A DNA stretch of 5,792 nt from the NCBI GenBank assembly GCA_029881615.1, contig JAOUMF010000155.1, positions 1 to 5,792 on the forward strand. The letters are read 5' to 3'. Within the stretch, counting starts at the first letter, position 1; every line of letters starts with the position of its first letter. The position numbers and the translations under genes are program-made. The notes beneath the pieces were generated by a model. That model made no database searches and was not told where the DNA came from. It worked only from the letters and a program-made list of their open reading frames with translations. This DNA is from Alphaproteobacteria bacterium (GTDB lineage Bacteria; Pseudomonadota; Alphaproteobacteria; UBA8366; JADFVY01). Positions 5,429 through 5,792 of the stretch are shown piece by piece.

Positions 5429-5792
5429 ATGGCGGTCTATACAGAAGTTGGCGACGAGGATCTGGAACGGTTTGTCGCGGAATACGATCTTGGCGCCGTA
5501 TTGTCCTGCAAGGGCATTGCCGAAGGGGTCGAGAACACCAACTATTTGCTACACACCGCGACCGGCAATTATATCCTCACCCTCTATGAAAAACGTGTCG
5601 CCGAGGCGGACCTGCCGTTTTTCCTGGGGCTGATGGAACATTTGGCACGCAAGAATATTCCATGCCCCACGCCGGTCCATGGCAGGGACGGCAAGGCGCT
5701 TAGGAACCTATGCGGACGGCCCGCCGCGATTATCACTTTTCTCGACGGCATGTGGCCCCGGCGTATCCGCATCGAACATTGCTCGGGTGTTG
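5429..5792 (+). CDS. thrB: Homoserine kinase ThrB, N-terminal fragment (runs off window)
   Basis: Homoserine kinase phosphorylates L-homoserine with ATP, the step before threonine synthase. This is the aminoglycoside-phosphotransferase-fold (type II) form, not the GHMP-kinase form of E. coli. The visible 121 residues start MAVYTEV, followed by LGAVLSCKGIAEGVENTNYLL, which is the glycine-containing nucleotide loop. NYILTLYEKR comes next, in the beta-strand region that carries the ATP-contacting Lys, and then LPFFLGLMEHLA, GRPAAIITFLDG and MWPRR, all typical of alphaproteobacterial ThrB. The catalytic aspartate region lies beyond the window edge; about 200 further residues are expected. The ATG at 5429 is 10 bp after the ispH stop, with GGAAA at 5420-5424 as its ribosome site. 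The ispH-thrB order is common in alphaproteobacteria, often with rnhA next. Identification is firm although the gene is partial. Confidence 0.93.
   Translation, partial: MAVYTEVGDEDLERFVAEYDLGAVLSCKGIAEGVENTNYLLHTATGNYILTLYEKRVAEADLPFFLGLMEHLARKNIPCPTPVHGRDGKALRNLCGRPAAIITFLDGMWPRRIRIEHCSGV

Overview
The window reads as ordinary core chromosome of an alphaproteobacterium, most likely Rhodospirillales-like. Three things suggest this. The F0 sector of the ATP synthase stands as its own operon (atpI-atpB-atpE-b'-b) with duplicated b-type subunits and no F1 genes following. An smc gene ends directly upstream of it. ispH is followed immediately by an APH-fold homoserine kinase (thrB), an order common in that class. 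The base composition is moderately GC-rich. I cannot name a genus from sequence alone.

Layout. Positions 3-335 (+) hold the C-terminal ATPase end of SMC. A short intergenic stretch carries a good sigma70-type promoter (411-439). Positions 484-3113 (+) hold the F0 operon: atpI, atpB (subunit a), atpE (subunit c), subunit b' and subunit b. Two hairpins flank atpE: an 8-bp inverted repeat overlapping the atpB stop, and a 9-bp stem with a UUCG loop just after atpE. The operon closes at a very clear, two-way intrinsic terminator (3138-3171) that also serves the convergent gene gcvH. On the minus strand lie gcvH (3196-3576), with a plausible promoter of its own, and a probable lipoprotein of unknown function (3642-4229). 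A 229-bp divergent region follows and contains a possible 31-codon leader ORF with a good ribosome-binding site. Then come ispH (4459-5418, +) and the start of thrB (5429 to the window edge, +).

How the genes work together. The five F0 genes build the membrane proton channel and peripheral stalk of the ATP synthase. F1 must be encoded elsewhere. The hairpins around atpE are well placed to raise the yield of subunit c, which is needed in roughly ten or more copies per enzyme, but that role is inferred. GcvH is the lipoyl carrier of the glycine cleavage system; its partners gcvT and gcvP are not adjacent. IspH makes IPP/DMAPP in the MEP isoprenoid pathway, and ThrB phosphorylates homoserine for threonine synthesis; the two are probably co-transcribed but are metabolically unrelated.

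I found no mobile element, CRISPR array, rRNA or tRNA gene, and no convincing new system. The points most worth checking are the hairpins flanking atpE, the small ORF ahead of ispH, the secretion-signal-like N-terminus of b', and the unassigned lipoprotein.
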